Shown in pieces: positions 13,101 through 25,800 of a DNA stretch of 64,000 bases. Each line of letters opens with the position of its first letter. Within the stretch, counting starts at the first letter, position 1. The position numbers and the translations under genes were made by a program. The notes below the pieces were generated by a model that ran no database searches, was not told the DNA's origin, and worked only from the letters and a program-made list of their open reading frames with translations. This DNA is from Owenia fusiformis. Its lineage: Eukaryota > Annelida > Polychaeta > Sabellida > Oweniidae. The stretch is from contig CAIIXF020000003.1 in NCBI GenBank assembly GCA_903813345.2, forward strand, positions 11,112,931 to 11,176,930. Direction: 5' to 3'.

Positions 13101-16100
13101 AGGTGGAAAAGGTTATATCTACCCTAAACCCACTCAAGTATGAGATACACCAGTTATGCACGGTCGGTTTGGATACATGGAATATCCCTTGGAATATACA
13201 ATACATCTTCCCTCGGTCCCTCGGGAAGATATATTGTATATCCCTCGGGATATTCCCTGTATCCAAATCCTCCCAGTGCATAACCCCTATGTATGTGACA
13301 TTTATTAACATGACATGAGGAAATGTAATGATGGATAATATTAAAAAATGTTCTCTTTCCACAATAGAATTAAGAAATAGCACATCCAATATTTTACTTA
13401 ATTCTATCAAAAGCAGTGAATGCAATATGACTTTTTAATTTTGTTGAATCTTTCTAATTGCATGGGCTTTCAAGAGAAAGCTGAGTGTCAGGACAAAAGG
13501 TAAAGATCTTAGCATAGATGAGTAATGGAGGATGATATATTTATTAAGATGAATATGTTAATCAAGATATCAATATATACTTTTCCTTTATATGAAAAAA
13601 ATTCTACAAAGAAGACTCGGCCACCATTTTATATTGAAAAACACTGTTTTTTGTTGTTGTTTTTTATAGTATAAACTTTATTGAGGTAAAGTCAATACAT
13701 TTTCGGCCACCAATCGGCCACCAATTATAGGTTGGCCATCACTTACGTGTAAAAAATTGAGTATAATATTTGACTGTGCATCGAAGGGTATCCCAGGGAC
13801 CAGAGGGGTTGGTGCCAAGTAGCCTATTAATATTTCTGCTGAAAGTATATTTGAGATCTGAAATGTATGTAACATGTAGAAACTGACATACCTATTCCCG
13901 AATTAGCTCCAGTCACAAGAATGTATTTTCCACTAAGATCTCGACCTGAAAATAAAATTCATTCTACCAACAGACAAATTTTTGTAGGGGAATGCATATT
14001 CTACATGTTGAGCTTGCTATCTAAATCACAGGCAAAGTTTGAAAACAATTTTAATCATCCAAATAAGTGGTGGGATAACTACATGTATTATTTTCATAAC
14101 ATAAAAAGTCAAGATCTGACATATCAGATAAGCATCAAACATCTGTGATGTCACATGTTTATATTATGATGTCACTTAGCATTGGCGAATCCAGGAGTTA
14201 ACAAGGGGGGGGGCAAGATTTCAATATCTACAAAATATTTTCCTTGCTCGAAGGAAATTTTTGGGTCCAATAATTTTTTGGGGCCCTTAAAAAATTTTCT
14301 AGGCCCACCCAAGGGGCCCTGGATCTGCCAGTGCTTAGCATATAGAGCTTCTCTAAATGTTATAAATGTCTGAACAATATTGTTCGACTATAATATTTTG
14401 AAGAAAATAGTATTCATGAGCTTAAATAAGGTTGTTCCTACTTTTGTTTTAATTGAAATTTTACTTTTAAAATGAGTAATTATAGTAACTTTGTAAGTAC
14501 AGTATTACATTTAATATTCATTGCACTCTTGATGTGTCAATTTATTACTTGTTTTCCAAAGTATTTTCCCATTTTTTCAGTACAAAATATCGAATCTAAG
14601 GATGTCTGCTTTGTTGTGTAATGAGACCCTTGGCCATTAATCCATGCCAATCCCTTTGCCCATTAATTCCTGCCAATCCCTTTTCCCATTAATCCCTGCC
14701 AATCCCCTTTCCCATTTATCCCTATCAATCCCCTTGCCTATTAATCCCTGCCAATCCCCTTCACTCACCAGCTTGAATAATGAATAATCAACTACTCCAA
14801 ATATTAAATATTCCATTTTCATACCTTGTAAAACAGCAATGGCCTTAGTGCTTGCATCATATTTCTGTATGATCTCCCCATTATATGGCTTGTCCTCTTG
14901 GGCAAATGCTAGCCTTGGGTCAGTGAATGTTGTCTTCTCATTAATGTGACTGAAATGTATAATGACTCATATATGTTTCCTTTTTAAGTCAATTATCACA
15001 TGAACATTTTTTATAACATTGACACTAAAATATTTTTAGGAGAATCTGAAATGATCTGTACTTTAAAATGTTAAAAACTAATCTTCATGACTTTTTAAAA
15101 AGCCAGCAAAAGCCTTTTATGTGATTTGTTTACTAAATTACAATTTTCCTAGTCATTGTACTTTTTAACCATAAAAGTGGAGCGTTTTTGGATATAAAAT
15201 ATATTTCATGTTTTCTCATGCAATTCGCCTGCACTAAACAGAAGGTTCCACTGACTCATTGTAATCTGAAAATCCCAAGAGATTTCTCAAAGATGAACTA
15301 GAAAATGGCAACTCCACAGAGTAACAAATCCCAATGAACAAATTCATAGGCATTCGTCTTTTTATGTCACAATATAATATTTAGAATCTACTCTGAGCTT
15401 GATTTGCAGATAATAAAAGACAGAGATATCAGAATTTACACCACATTTGGGTGACCATTTAGGAGTATCAAAATTATAAAAACAATACAATATTTATGAT
15501 CTAACATATTATCTCCCATTTATTATACCAACGAACGAAGTTCGGTAGGTATATAGTGAAGTCCTCTGTCTGTCAGTCAATCCATTCCATCTGTTCGGAT
15601 AACTCGAATACTAGTAGACAGATTTTCTTCACATTCGATGGAAAGATTGAGGTTGAGCAAAAAAATGTCAAAGTGTCCGCTGCTTTAAAAACTGCAGGAA
15701 CTTACTCAAAATACACAATACAGGCATGATAGCTCAACATTGAAACTTCACTCAGCATTTAGAATAACACACGATCATTGGTGACTCAACATTAAAGATT
15801 TCACTCTCAACTGAGATTTCGTACTTACTCAACATAGAACACAACTCCACTTGAGTCAACTTTCCTCTCCCAGCCATAAGGCAACTCTGCAAAATAATGT
15901 TGAATGTGTCAATTGGAAAAAGCAATCAGCTTTGACTAGAAAATGGTAGCTTCACTATGTAGCAAATCCTAAGAATAAAATAGTCTCCAATTAATTACTG
16001 TAATTCCATATTTGACGATAGAATGTTTTTAGAGAAAAAGTATAATGATTCATTATGTTCTAATCTAGTATATAATTTATATACAGGGTGTTTCATATGT

Positions 16101-19100
16101 ATACACCCCCCTCTAACTCATACATGTAGCATTGCCACCCTATCATGCTATATACCATTCTGTTTATTGTGAAAAGTTACATAAGATTGCAAGGTTTCGG
16201 AATCAAGGGGTGTCCCTGAAAAATATACAATGTTGTATCAAAGTATGTGGGTACGGGTTATTGAGAGAGTAATTTCTGGTCATTTTGAGAGCAATTTAGA
16301 GGACAAAAATGATAGGGTGGTATCAAAATCGAGAATTCGTTCGAGCCAAAGCTGGCTAAGGGAATGCTACAAGTAATAATATTGCTCAATTATATCAGAC
16401 ACTAATATTCTTTTGATCGAAGCATACCAAATTTTGAAGCACCGCCATATTCTTTTTGACTCTGCTAATGATTACACAATAACATGTCGTCACAGAACAA
16501 TGAAACGGAGATTCATCTTTACATGTACATGAACACATGTTACACTGGGAGGTCAACCCCTTTCTTATTGAGATATTCCATATGAAACAGGTTAAACAAT
16601 TAGAATTTTTGTGTCTCTGAATCTTAATGAACTAAGAAAAGGGGTAATGCAGAGTCACAAAAAGAATTCAATCCCTCCAAGACATCTACAATTTGAAAAT
16701 GTGACCCTCCATAGGGATATCATTATGTTGATATATGAACTAGCAAAAACAAATGTCTTCTGGCAAATAAAATATGTCATCATATCATCGCTACAAAACT
16801 GTCGATTCCTAAGCGAAATACTTATTACTTACTTTATCTATTTCTGGGATGAAATCATATTTCAAAATGAAAACCTACATACACTACATACTGGCCAAAT
16901 ATTAAGTTAAATTTGATGGATATAAAGGTGGCAAAATCAATGCCGAAATGATATTCTTGCTCCCTACTTAGTAGTATTACCTCCTGCCACTTTCTTCTTT
17001 TTGCCTGACACTGGATGAGTCCACTGAGTTCCCTGTGTATTGTGACTGCAAAAAAGGCATCAACACATGAGTAACAGTTTGGTCTTCAGCAGTTGGACAC
17101 TAACTGGAGTTAGCATCATTCAAGATGGTGGACAAATATTCTTGATGTCTTAAACCTGATTTCAGCTAAATCAATTAAACTCTAATAATGCAAAGTAATA
17201 AAAGATTGGTAGTTAGTGATTTGCTGAACTGACCTCAACATTAGTCCTCAACAAGTCCCCATGTTAGGTTTGAATATATGATTTTTATCACTCAATTACT
17301 ATTTGTCATGACTTAAAAAGTTATTTTAGAGATGTATGAAAAAAATTTCTCAAATATTCAAAGGATTGGTATCGATATGGCCTACTGAATTGAACACATG
17401 TTTGCCTTAAACCAGTCATAAAAAAATTCTGAAAAGTTTTGAATGGTAATAATCTAATTTTAAAAATATATTTTCTCTATTGTATTAGAAATCACATCAG
17501 ACACTTCTTTTGTTCTTATCGGAATGAAATAAAACATCTAACCTAACCTCGGGAACATTTTTCTTTTTCATCAAGAGGGATTCCATCACTTTCAAGATGG
17601 TGGTTGGATTTAAAAGGGGATTCCCCAAATCCCTGTTTGACTGGCCCGGAAGTACCAATAAATGAAGGAATTTGACCGTTGAAATAAGTTAAATATTACA
17701 CACAAATATTGTGATCAAAAACAAAAATTTCATTGTTCTGCCGATAAACCCAGATAATAGTGGATTCAACTACACGAAAAGAATGCTAAAATACCAAGGA
17801 ATCTATTGAAGTAGGTATATGTAAGAGGCGTAGAAAATTCTCCCATGTTGCAAAAGATTGACACGTTCTCAGGACTATAGTTCTGGCACGGGATAAATTC
17901 TCTATATAAACTAATGATAGACGAGGGAGGGGTGACTTTCTCCCAATGTAAAAAATAAAAACTCAAAACTGAAGGATTTGTGTAAAAAACCTAGTGACCT
18001 GGTAACCGGGTGACCGGGTACTTAACGTTCCTAGCAGGGTTAGGAATTTTTTTATTCATAACGTTGGATCTGGACGATATATGTACGTTATTTTCGACGT
18101 CACGTTTTGAGGTTATTTCATATCGTAAGAAAGTTTTGACAACGTTAACTTTTAACGTTTAAATAACGTCGATAATGAACCGATTTAGTGAGAACATATT
18201 GACATCTTTGTACCGTTTCCTTAACTCACAAATATTTTGAAGCCATTTCCACTATGTTGAAATTCAACCATCCATCGACGTTTTGCTGAATATTTAAATA
18301 ACGTCAGATCAATACGGTCCATGAACGCCATTATTGAAGTCACGTTTTGAGGTTATTTCAAATCGAAAAAACGTTTCGACAACGTTAAATTTTAACGTGT
18401 TTGTTATGTTTTCCACACCTCTAACGAACTTTACGGACACGTAACAACAACATTCTTTTTATACCATCAATAGATTTCTCATGTTAATGTTGTCTCGATG
18501 TATAAAGAACGAAAATGCGCAACGTCTTCTAGGAACTTATATGCTACTTATGAGCAACGTGACATGGACGTCACTGTTTGCTGGATCGATTATTTTAAAA
18601 AGTGCTCTTAGAAAGTAACGGAAAAGGGCCAAAGTAACGCTTTTTGAAAATGCCTACCTAAATTTCACCAACGCTCGATGGAGGAAAACTAAGAGTACAA
18701 GAAAGTTAAGGAAATCGGCCAAAGTAACGCTTTTTAAAAACACCAGGCTAAAATGTTCGACACTTGAAGGAATAAAGTTAAAAGTAACGTTTTACTGGCA
18801 AAGTACTGTGTTTTTAGAATGCCTACATAAAAAATCACCCATTATTCGAGGAGAAAAGTTAAAGTCCACGAAAGTAACGTTTTATCGGCAAAGTACTGTG
18901 TTTTGAAAATGCCTACCTAAAAATCATCCATTCTTCGAGGAGAAAAGTTAAAGTCCAATAAAGTAACGTTTTTAAGGCAAAGTACTGTGTTTTGAAAATG
19001 CCTGCATAAAAAGCCATCCATTCTTCGTGGAGTATGGTTAAAGTTGAATAAAGTAACGTTTTACTGACAAAGTACTGTGTTTTGAAAAGACTACACAAAA

Positions 19101-20045
19101 ATTCATCCATTCTTCGTGGAGAAAAGTTAAAGTCCAATAAAGTAACGTTTTTAAGGCAAAGTACTGTGTTTTGAAAATGCCTGCATAAAAAGCCATCCAT
19201 TCTTCGTGGAGTATGGTTAAAGTTGAATAAAGTAACGTTTTACTGACAAAGTACCGTGTTTTGAAAATACCTAATATAAAATCATCCATTCTTCTTGGAG
19301 ATCGCGCAATTAAGTTACGTTTTTAAGGCAAAGTAACGTTAAGAATGCGTACATAAGAAGCATCCAATCTTATTAGAGAAAACTTAAAGTCTATTAAGGT
19401 AACGTTCTAAAGGCAAAGTAACGTGTTTTAGAAATGGCTACATAAAAAATCATCCATTGACAATGAACGAACGTTTTAAAGGCAAAGTAACGTGTTTTAA
19501 AATGCCTGCATAAAACATAATCTATTCTTCGTATAGATAATGATTATATCACCAGGTTTCAACAGCCAAGGTAGCCAACGTTCCTTAATTACTTTTCATA
19601 ATAACAAAACGAAATAAACAGTACTTTTAAAATGTCAATATTTTCTGTCCCTATATCTTGACACTGTTGTTCGTATAGGGTAAAAATATCGAACACCAGT
19701 GCAGTGCACTCGGTAGGCTAAGTCTGTCAAGTCAATTCGCTACTTTATATCGGGGGAAATGTGGAACTTTGAAAGTTGGTAACCCTGCTAGGAACGTTAG
19801 GTACCCGGTCGACCGGTTTTTTACACAAACCCAAAACTGAAAGTTTTACTCAAAATATAGATCTATTTTCTTTCAATTGACTCTGCTTTCCTGGCCAGGA
19901 TACTGTTTCCCACACAAATAGTAGATGCACTGATGATATCTTACTTTGCATAGTAAACTTTTCCTTCAAGAGTCACTCGTTCTTCCCAACCAGCAGGCAT
20001 TTCATCCTCACTGTCACTATCCATGATTGAACCTTGAGCCGCCAT
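7105..20045 (-). CDS. WWOX: WW domain-containing oxidoreductase, complete, 9 exons
   Basis: Coding exons on the minus strand are 19945..20045, 16981..17045, 15829..15886, 14825..14949, 13892..13945, 11477..11672, 9400..9585, 8475..8730 and 7105..7302. All have GT/AG borders. They sum to 1,239 nt, giving 412 residues and a stop (human is 414). The start ATG at 20045 gives [15 protein letters not shown], like vertebrate WWOX. WW1 (about residues 16-47) has W20, Y31-Y32, W42 and P45. A basic GKKKKV follows at 48-53. WW2 (57-88) has W61 and Y73, with F83 where the second Trp normally sits. The short-chain dehydrogenase domain shows TGANSGIG (128-135), NAG, and SSESHR with Tyr288 and Lys292 in YNDSK. 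In known animals it is an adaptor binding PPxY proteins and a putative NAD(P)-dependent oxidoreductase acting as a tumour suppressor. Its introns hold many transposon relics. Confidence 0.97.
7630..8429. mobile_element. Tc1/mariner-type element with ~200-bp inverted ends
   Basis: The left end CAGTGCGTCCCATAAAAAAC and the right end GTTTTTTTGGGGACGTACTG are inverted, and the similarity continues about 200 bp inward. TA flanks both sides (7628-7629 and 8430-8431), as in Tc1/mariner elements. It lies in the last WWOX intron. The inner 400 bp shows no recognisable transposase, so it is probably non-autonomous. Confidence 0.75.
9960..11209. mobile_element. pogo/Tigger-like non-autonomous element
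   Basis: The right end reads, on the minus strand, CAGTAGAACCTGTATATCTG; the left end is TAGTAAAACCTGTCTAATCC. These are the inverted ends of the pogo/Tigger type, with TA on both flanks. Repeated motifs related to GTTCAAATTGGAAGGTGTTC occur within 150 bp of each end. No DDE transposase frame is visible in the 1.25 kb. It lies in the WWOX intron between the exons at 11477 and 9585. Confidence 0.75.
12276..12434. mobile_element. Small foldback MITE
   Basis: Arms of about 70 bp are inverted copies of each other: GGAATAAATAATGATAGGCC on the left and its complement ending TATCATTATTTATTCC on the right. A ~25-bp loop separates them. It is predicted to form a stable hairpin; no target duplication was identified. 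Confidence 0.75.
12807..13148. mobile_element. Foldback repeat with 34-bp ends
   Basis: The 34-bp stretch at 12808-12841 and its inverted partner at 13114-13147 differ at about one position (ACTTGAGTGGG and CCCACTCAAGT). The interior contains GGGAATATACATC motifs resembling the adjacent palindrome at 13154-13283. No target duplication was found. Confidence 0.6.
13154..13283. repeat. 130-bp palindrome next to the foldback repeat
   Basis: Inverted arms run from TTATGCAC to GTGCATAA, including TTTGGATACATGGAATATCC and its complement. The centre is near 13,215. It is probably a MITE or the remnant of one. Confidence 0.65.
14180..14333. mobile_element. Short MITE, CACTGGCGGATCC-type ends
   Basis: Inverted ends CATTGGCGAATCCAGG and GGATCTGCCAGTG, with a G-run and C-run core, 154 bp in all. 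It is flanked by the perfect 5-bp repeat CTTAG (14175-14179 and 14334-14338). It lies in the WWOX intron between the exons at 14825 and 13945. Confidence 0.75.
14634..14764. repeat. ~26-bp minisatellite, 5 copies
   Basis: Five imperfect copies of CCATTAATCCCTGCCAATCC plus CTTTC or CTTGC lie 60 bp from the WWOX exon at 14825. Unlike the PIGN and RBCK1 arrays, the unit is not related to the neighbouring exon. Confidence 0.8.
15525..15700 (+). mobile_element. Diverged copy of the GAACGAAGTTCGG repeat
   Basis: The stretch TACCAACGAACGAAGTTCGG, followed by a degenerate CTGT/CAGT run and ATAACTCGAATAC, matches the start of the repeat at 6316. The right end is unclear. Confidence 0.45.
17974..19831. 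mobile_element. Mutator-like (MULE-type) element with 10-bp TSD
   Basis: Inverted ends of about 55 bp: the left begins GGATTTGTGTAAAAAACC and continues through ACCGGGTAC-TTAACGTTCC; the right end is its complement. The direct repeat CAAAACTGAA flanks it (17964-17973 and 19832-19841). A 10-bp duplication with long inverted ends fits Mutator-like elements best. The interior has no transposase frame; its second half is a ~90-bp tandem array. It lies in WWOX intron 1. Confidence 0.7.
18590..19530. repeat. ~90-bp tandem repeats inside the MULE-type element
   Basis: About nine imperfect copies of a unit containing AAAGTAACGTTTT, GGCAAAGTACTGTGTTTTG and ATCCATTCTTCG. Open frames on the minus strand across this stretch are a by-product of the repeat and are not genes. 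Confidence 0.75.
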
Positions 20046-21032
20046 TTTAAAGTATTCCCCGATGACGTCATAACTTTATAGGCAATTCCCGGCTTCTTTG
20101 GCTTTGAAAAGCGTGAATTGACTACCTTCCCTGTCCTATGTTTGTTAATGTTTTGAGATTATGACCGCTTCACTCTTGGGTACTCGATTTGAACATTTTT
20201 CAGCATATTTAAAGGATGGCAGTCATTTTTATCATTCAACAGCGCGAACAAAATACACTCCAAAAACTAGCGTTCGTAAATATAGTGTATCCAATTTATC
20301 TTGTTGCTGTAAAATTTCTTGAGGTCATAAAGCATACAATATCTGGAATATTTCATATTATATACGAACATATGCGTTATCCCATTCGATGTAAGTCTTA
20401 ATTAGATACTATATACCGTATTTAAATGTATAAAGAAGCAGTAAGTAAGACGAAAACGGTATTTGATTTTTTGAAAAAATTCTAGAGGGTGATAATTGAG
20501 AGACTAAATTTTACTCTACCTTTTTCATGGCCACAGAGAACTATTTACAAATGTTCACATCATTTTCAATATATATTTTGATGAATGGATCAAAGGATCT
20601 GCTCCAAAAATCCAGTTCCAGGTTCGTTCAAAGTCTCCTAACAAGACAATGCAGGAAACTCCTCGAGTCGAGGTCTCTAAGTTAAAAAGTTGCCTGACCC
20701 TGTCTTACATCTGTTGATTATCCCTGTTTATTATAGCTGATTTAAGAGCATGGCACTGAACGAACCTATAATTGTTATTTTTTTAGTTTTTGGTTGGGTA
20801 ATATGTTTATGACGTTTACTTCCTGCGAAAGCTATTTGGATTTTGATATAAATCTAACATGGGTCTCGAAGTGAGTAATATGACGTCACAAATGATGCAA
20901 AGAATTTTTAAACCAATCTGTGAAGTCTATATTAATTGTTTGTTTAGTTGTTGATGTGGAATTTGTATCTAAAATGACAAATAGGAACTTAAAAATTTGA
21001 AGTGGATATTCACGTGTTAGGCTTCAAACCTA

Positions 21033-21429
21033 CAGCCCATTTCATTGTTTTATTTCGTCAGTAAAACCTAAAAAATAAGTACTGTTATCAAAAGATCATT
21101 ATGCAATAATATATGGAAAAATATATTCCTATTGTACATAAATGACATTTGTATATCTTTGATTGCTTCTAGTTTGGCTAATAAAGTATGTGGCCTCTTA
21201 TGTTTTGATGCTTCTCTGCCATAGTATTTTCAAAAAAGATTAACATGGCTGAAATTCTTTAAATTACAAGAGGGCATAGGCTTATTGCACAAAAAACTAA
21301 ATAATCTGAAATATACAAATGTCATTCATGTACAATATGAATATACTTTTACATATATTATTGCACAATGGTCTCCTGATTTCTTATTTTTGGGGTTCTA
21401 CTGACGAAATAAAATAGTGAAATGGGCTG
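21033..21429. mobile_element. Mariner-type MITE
   Basis: The left arm CAGCCCATTTCATTG...TTCGTCAGTA and the right arm TACTGACGAAAT...GAAATGGGCTG are inverted copies about 140 bp long. TA lies on each side. The inner ~110 bp is unique and non-coding. Confidence 0.7.
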
Positions 21430-21528
21430 TAACTCATCAGAAAATTAAATTTTACAAATTATTATCCAGTTTCGGGGATGAAGGTGTTAGTTAATGAAAA
21501 GACAATAAAATTTTGAATGAACCTAATC

Positions 21529-22453
21529 CACCCTTGGTATACGCAGCTAATGAAAATTGACCGGTACGGGTCAAAAAGCTGGACCGGTACGGGTTAACGG
21601 TTTTATTTGAATTTAAAACAGCCATAACTTGCTCTATATCGACTTCCTCGTGTCTAATTTGAAATATATGATGCCTCCCGATGCTTTTAAGTACCCCAAC
21701 TTTTTACAGATTTTTAAACGGACCAAAACTCTCTAAATGCGCATTTATGCTCTTTTCTCTCGAGAACGACTGTCTCATTTTCACGATAACTTTTATTTAG
21801 TACTTCTAACATATAAGATCTATTTTCCCCATCAAGGTATGATGTAAATGACATGCTATTTACATCTTGTGAATTTCAATGACATGCGTTTGATTTTATA
21901 AAAAATGCCAAACTTTGTGACAAAGAATTTCATCCTGCTTGCAGCGAGAAGACGGACCGGTTCGGGGCAATAGCATGAACATAATTTAGGAATCTTTATA
22001 CATGTGTGTTATTGCCCCGAACCGGTCCGTCTTCTCGCTGCAAGCAGGAGGAAATTCTTTGTCACAAAGTTTGGCATTTTTTATAAAATCAAACGCGCGT
22101 CATTGAAACTCACAAGATGTAAATAGCATGTCATTTACATCATACCTTGATGGGGAAAAACAGATCTTATATGTTAGAAGTACTAAATAAAAGTTATCGT
22201 GAAAATGAGACAGTCGTTCTCGAGAGAAAAGAGCATAAATGCGCATTTAGAGAGTTTTGGTCCGTTTAAAAATCTGTAAAAAATTGGGGTACTTAAAAGC
22301 ATCGGGAGGCATCATATATTTCAAATTAGACACGAGGAAGTCGATATTGAGCAAGTTATGGCTGTTTTAAATTCAAATAAAACCGTTAACCCGTACCGGT
22401 CCAGCTTTTGACCCGTACCGGTCAATTTTCGTTAGCTGCGTATACCAAGGGTG
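21529..22453. mobile_element. Foldback element FB2 (CAC...GTG, 5-bp TSD)
   Basis: A 925-bp palindrome with arms of about 430 bp that match almost perfectly, and a ~40-bp loop near 21,985. Termini are CACCCTTGGTATACGCAG and CTGCGTATACCAAGGGTG. The 5-bp repeat TAATC flanks it (21524-21528 and 22454-22458). The arms carry ACCGGTACGGGT and GACGGACCGGTTCGGGGC motifs near the ends and the loop. High arm identity implies a recent insertion or arm-to-arm gene conversion. It is non-coding. Confidence 0.9.
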
Positions 22454-22719
22454 TAATCTGTGTCGTCTAAAGAGTAAAAGTTGAAGAAAGAGATAAAAAT
22501 AAGTTACGCCACAATCGGATTGAAAATAACATTTTCTAGCATTTGTAAAGTCGATGTTGTTCAGTTGTTTGTTTTGAATTTGTTGTGAACTGTTAATGAC
22601 TCCGGAGATGAGACCAAAATGTTACTTTATCCAAATGTTATAGTAAAGAAGTCTAGACTTACTTGTACAGCAGATATTCGTCAGAAATGTAGAGAATTCA
22701 ATTATTCACTCCGTGAAAT

Positions 22720-22746
22720 ATGGTCAACATAGACGACTGGGAAAAG
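22720..22746 (+). CDS. PIGN: Candidate alternative first coding exon of PIGN
   Basis: An ATG in a good context (A at -3, G at +4), preceded closely by an in-frame TGA, opens nine codons (MVNIDDWEK) ending at a GT donor at 22747. Splicing to the acceptor at 22840 is in frame with PIGN and would add 14 residues before the Met encoded at 22855. Human PIGN begins near the 22855 Met, so this exon may instead be 5' untranslated or an upstream start. Confidence 0.4.
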
Positions 22747-22854
22747 GTACCCATTGGCAAGATCTGAGGTGTGTTCAGCGTTTCCTTAAACTGATAAACA
22801 AGAAATTGTTTTACTGATAATTCCATGGTTTACTTTTAGGTGTCGTATCTGACA

Positions 22855-25800
22855 ATGGGAGTTTGGCTTGTAGTAGCAGGTTTGGCTGTTCACATTGTAT
22901 TCTTCTACTCCATCTTTGATATCTACTTCACCTCTCCCCTTGTTCATGGCATGACTCCACACTCCGTTCCATTAAAACCACCTGCTAAACGATTGCTACT
23001 CTTTGTGGCTGATGGCCTGAGAGCAGATAAATTCTTTGAGCTGGAAGAAGATGGTTCAAGTAGAGCACCATTTTTAAGGTATATAGGGATCTACCATTTA
23101 CCAGGAACTCTTATGTATAATTAGTAGGGGGCATCTTTATTCAATCCAACTTAATGGCTCACACAATATATCAATGGCTTAAATTTCAGAATTTTCACAT
23201 GATCTGCACACTTGCACAGCATTCAGACTGATGGAAACTAAGTGAACAAACATGTGATCTGAATAGCAAAATGTTCAAATAAAATATGTAAATGAAAATC
23301 CTTGATGTTTGAATACAGACAATTGTCAAGTACTTGGTGCTGACTCATCAGTTAAATCTATTGCCAAAAATATGTGCCTCTCTCATTGCCATGTGATTGA
23401 TGTTTCCAAAGTTTAGTTGTTTTGTTTGCTAGGACCATAATAGAACAACGAGGGGCATGGGGAGTTTCGCATACCAGAGTGCCAACCGAGTCTAGGCCTG
23501 GACATGTTGCTCTCATTGCTGGTTTCTATGAGGATGTCAGTGCAGTGGCTAAAGGTATATATGTATATGTACATATTGTACATGTATATTGTTAAATAAA
23601 ATGTAGTAAAAAACACTAGCCATCTGGTACATAGTTAGATCGGATAGTAATAAGTCTTTGCTAGTGTCTTACTAATTTGCTCTCACTCTTTGTTCAAGGA
23701 TGGAAAGAAAATCCAGTTGAGTTTGACTCATTGTTCAATGAGAGCAGATACACCTGGTCCTGGGGCAGCCCAGATATCTTACCAATGTTCTCTAAAGGTA
23801 AGCTAACACAGAATTTGCAATATTGCAAGTTACTTGACTAACCTACATCCTGGTTGCTTTATCATGAAAAGAAAGTGGAAAATCGATGAGACAAGAATCT
23901 TGCCTACTTAAAGAGCCCTCTTATTGAATTATACTAGTACTGTATATGATTGGAAGACTTTAAAATGGAAAATCTGATATACAGAGAGGGCACAGTTGGG
24001 TATCTTTTATATACTGCCTTTGCCTTCTCTTGACCAGTGACCTTGAGACATTGGGCATAAGTGATGGGACGATGTTCTATCTGTGAACTGTAATGAGACA
24101 ATCAAACATCCTTTTTTATAGGTCCTAACTTTTTGTCCTAACTGTGGCCTATGGGCCAAGAACTATGTGATATTTTTGATGAATATTTAAAATCTATTAT
24201 CAAAAAAATTTACGTACCACCAGCTAGTTTTATGCATTGACTAAGTGTCAGTGTTTAAAAATGAATGCAATAAATATAAAATTTAGAAAAGGTGTGACAA
24301 GGTGTGTCCGATTCCAGCCAATCCAAACATGTATTTCATATAACTGCAGTGCATTATATAATCAATCAATGCATGCAAGGTCATTCCTTATGTGATTGTC
24401 AAGGTGGCAGCTTGATTCTACAGATTGAAGTTTTGTTGAAAATTTGTTCTTTTACTGATTTCGCATGTTTTAAGTGACAAAATTGGTAGAAAATTTTTAT
24501 AGTATGTGAAAAGAATTAAAGCCCAAGACTCCAAGCATTGTGGAATACTCATTCCTTTCAGGCGCATCCTCCTAAGCAGGTATCCAGAATCCGTACCTCC
24601 TTCTTCCCCCTGCTATAACCAATTTGGAAGCGCACGATTAAACTGAATCACGTGATCTAATTATGCGCAATGACTTATACATGATTTCTGTCGCAGTGTT
24701 GCGACAGCCAATCATATTGCGAGTTCGTAATCGGGGAAATGCTAACTGCTTATAGCAGGGTGTAAAAAGAAAGAAGAAATTCTGGATTTTGAAGCCCTGT
24801 GATCGGAGGATGTTCAGGCGTTGTTTCCTTAAATTAACTCTCGATGCTGCGGATCTCATGCAAAATTTGAAAAGCAACACCTTCAATGAATGCTCATTCC
24901 ACATTCCAATGAATCCAGGGCTTAAATCCTTAAATAAAAAAATAAAATAAAAATAGTAAAAAGGGCTGAGTACATGTTGGTGGAATTACTGCAAAGTATT
25001 ACTGTACACAACCTATAATATCAATTTAAAGCAGCATTCTTAAAAATGTATCTCTGTGGACAAAGACTTTGCCTTTGCATGGGATATGCTATATAGGTCA
25101 ATATTTTCAATATTTCAAATTAATTTGATACTCTGCCTCATATGCTTTTCTCCCAACCTATAAGTTTCTTTGTACTTTAGGTGCATCTGGTGACCATGTG
25201 TTTATAGATATGTATCCCTCTGAAAGTGAAGACTTTGCTGGAAGTGACACCTCAAAGCTTGATACTTGGGTGTTTGACAGAGTCAAGGTACTGCTGGTAT
25301 AAAACCAACATATTCATTAAATTGTATTTGATATATATTTTTGCTAGAATCCAAGTTTTTTAATTATTGTTTATGTAAATGTAGTACAATTTGGATCAAA
25401 AACACTGTGACAAAAAATTTCAGTCCTCCCTCAAATGTTAGCCTATGGAATCACCCACTTGTTCATCTGTCCATCTGTCTGTTTGCCTATTATGTGACTG
25501 CCAGAAGTGGTGACATATTGTTTTAGTCTCCAACTTTTTTGTGGGTGGTGTTTGGCAATTGGTTGGCATTTGCTGTTTGATGGTCTGTTACAAATTCTTA
25601 CAACTTCCAATAAATTAACAAGTACTTTTAGACTGACTTCTAATCTTTACTGCCATCGATGTAAGTTACAACACATCTCTGCCAATATATGTTACCATTG
25701 CAACATATTGAAGGTAAAAAGGTCTTTTTTCAACTTGCTTCAAGTTGACCAAATCAACCAACCTAGTAACTTATTAATAACTTGTATGTTACTTTTACAG

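Larger units (their letters stand above)
20046..22719. other. WWOX-PIGN divergent intergenic spacer
   Basis: The two genes are transcribed away from each other from this 2.7-kb spacer, so it must hold both promoters or a shared one. No TATA box or CpG-rich core stands out. More than half of the right part is transposon sequence (21033-21429 and 21529-22453). The rest shows no open frame worth calling. Confidence 0.5.

Noticed and set aside
18913-19289. Minus-strand frames of 83-95 codons
   Set aside because: They are translations of the ~90-bp tandem repeat in the MULE-type element.
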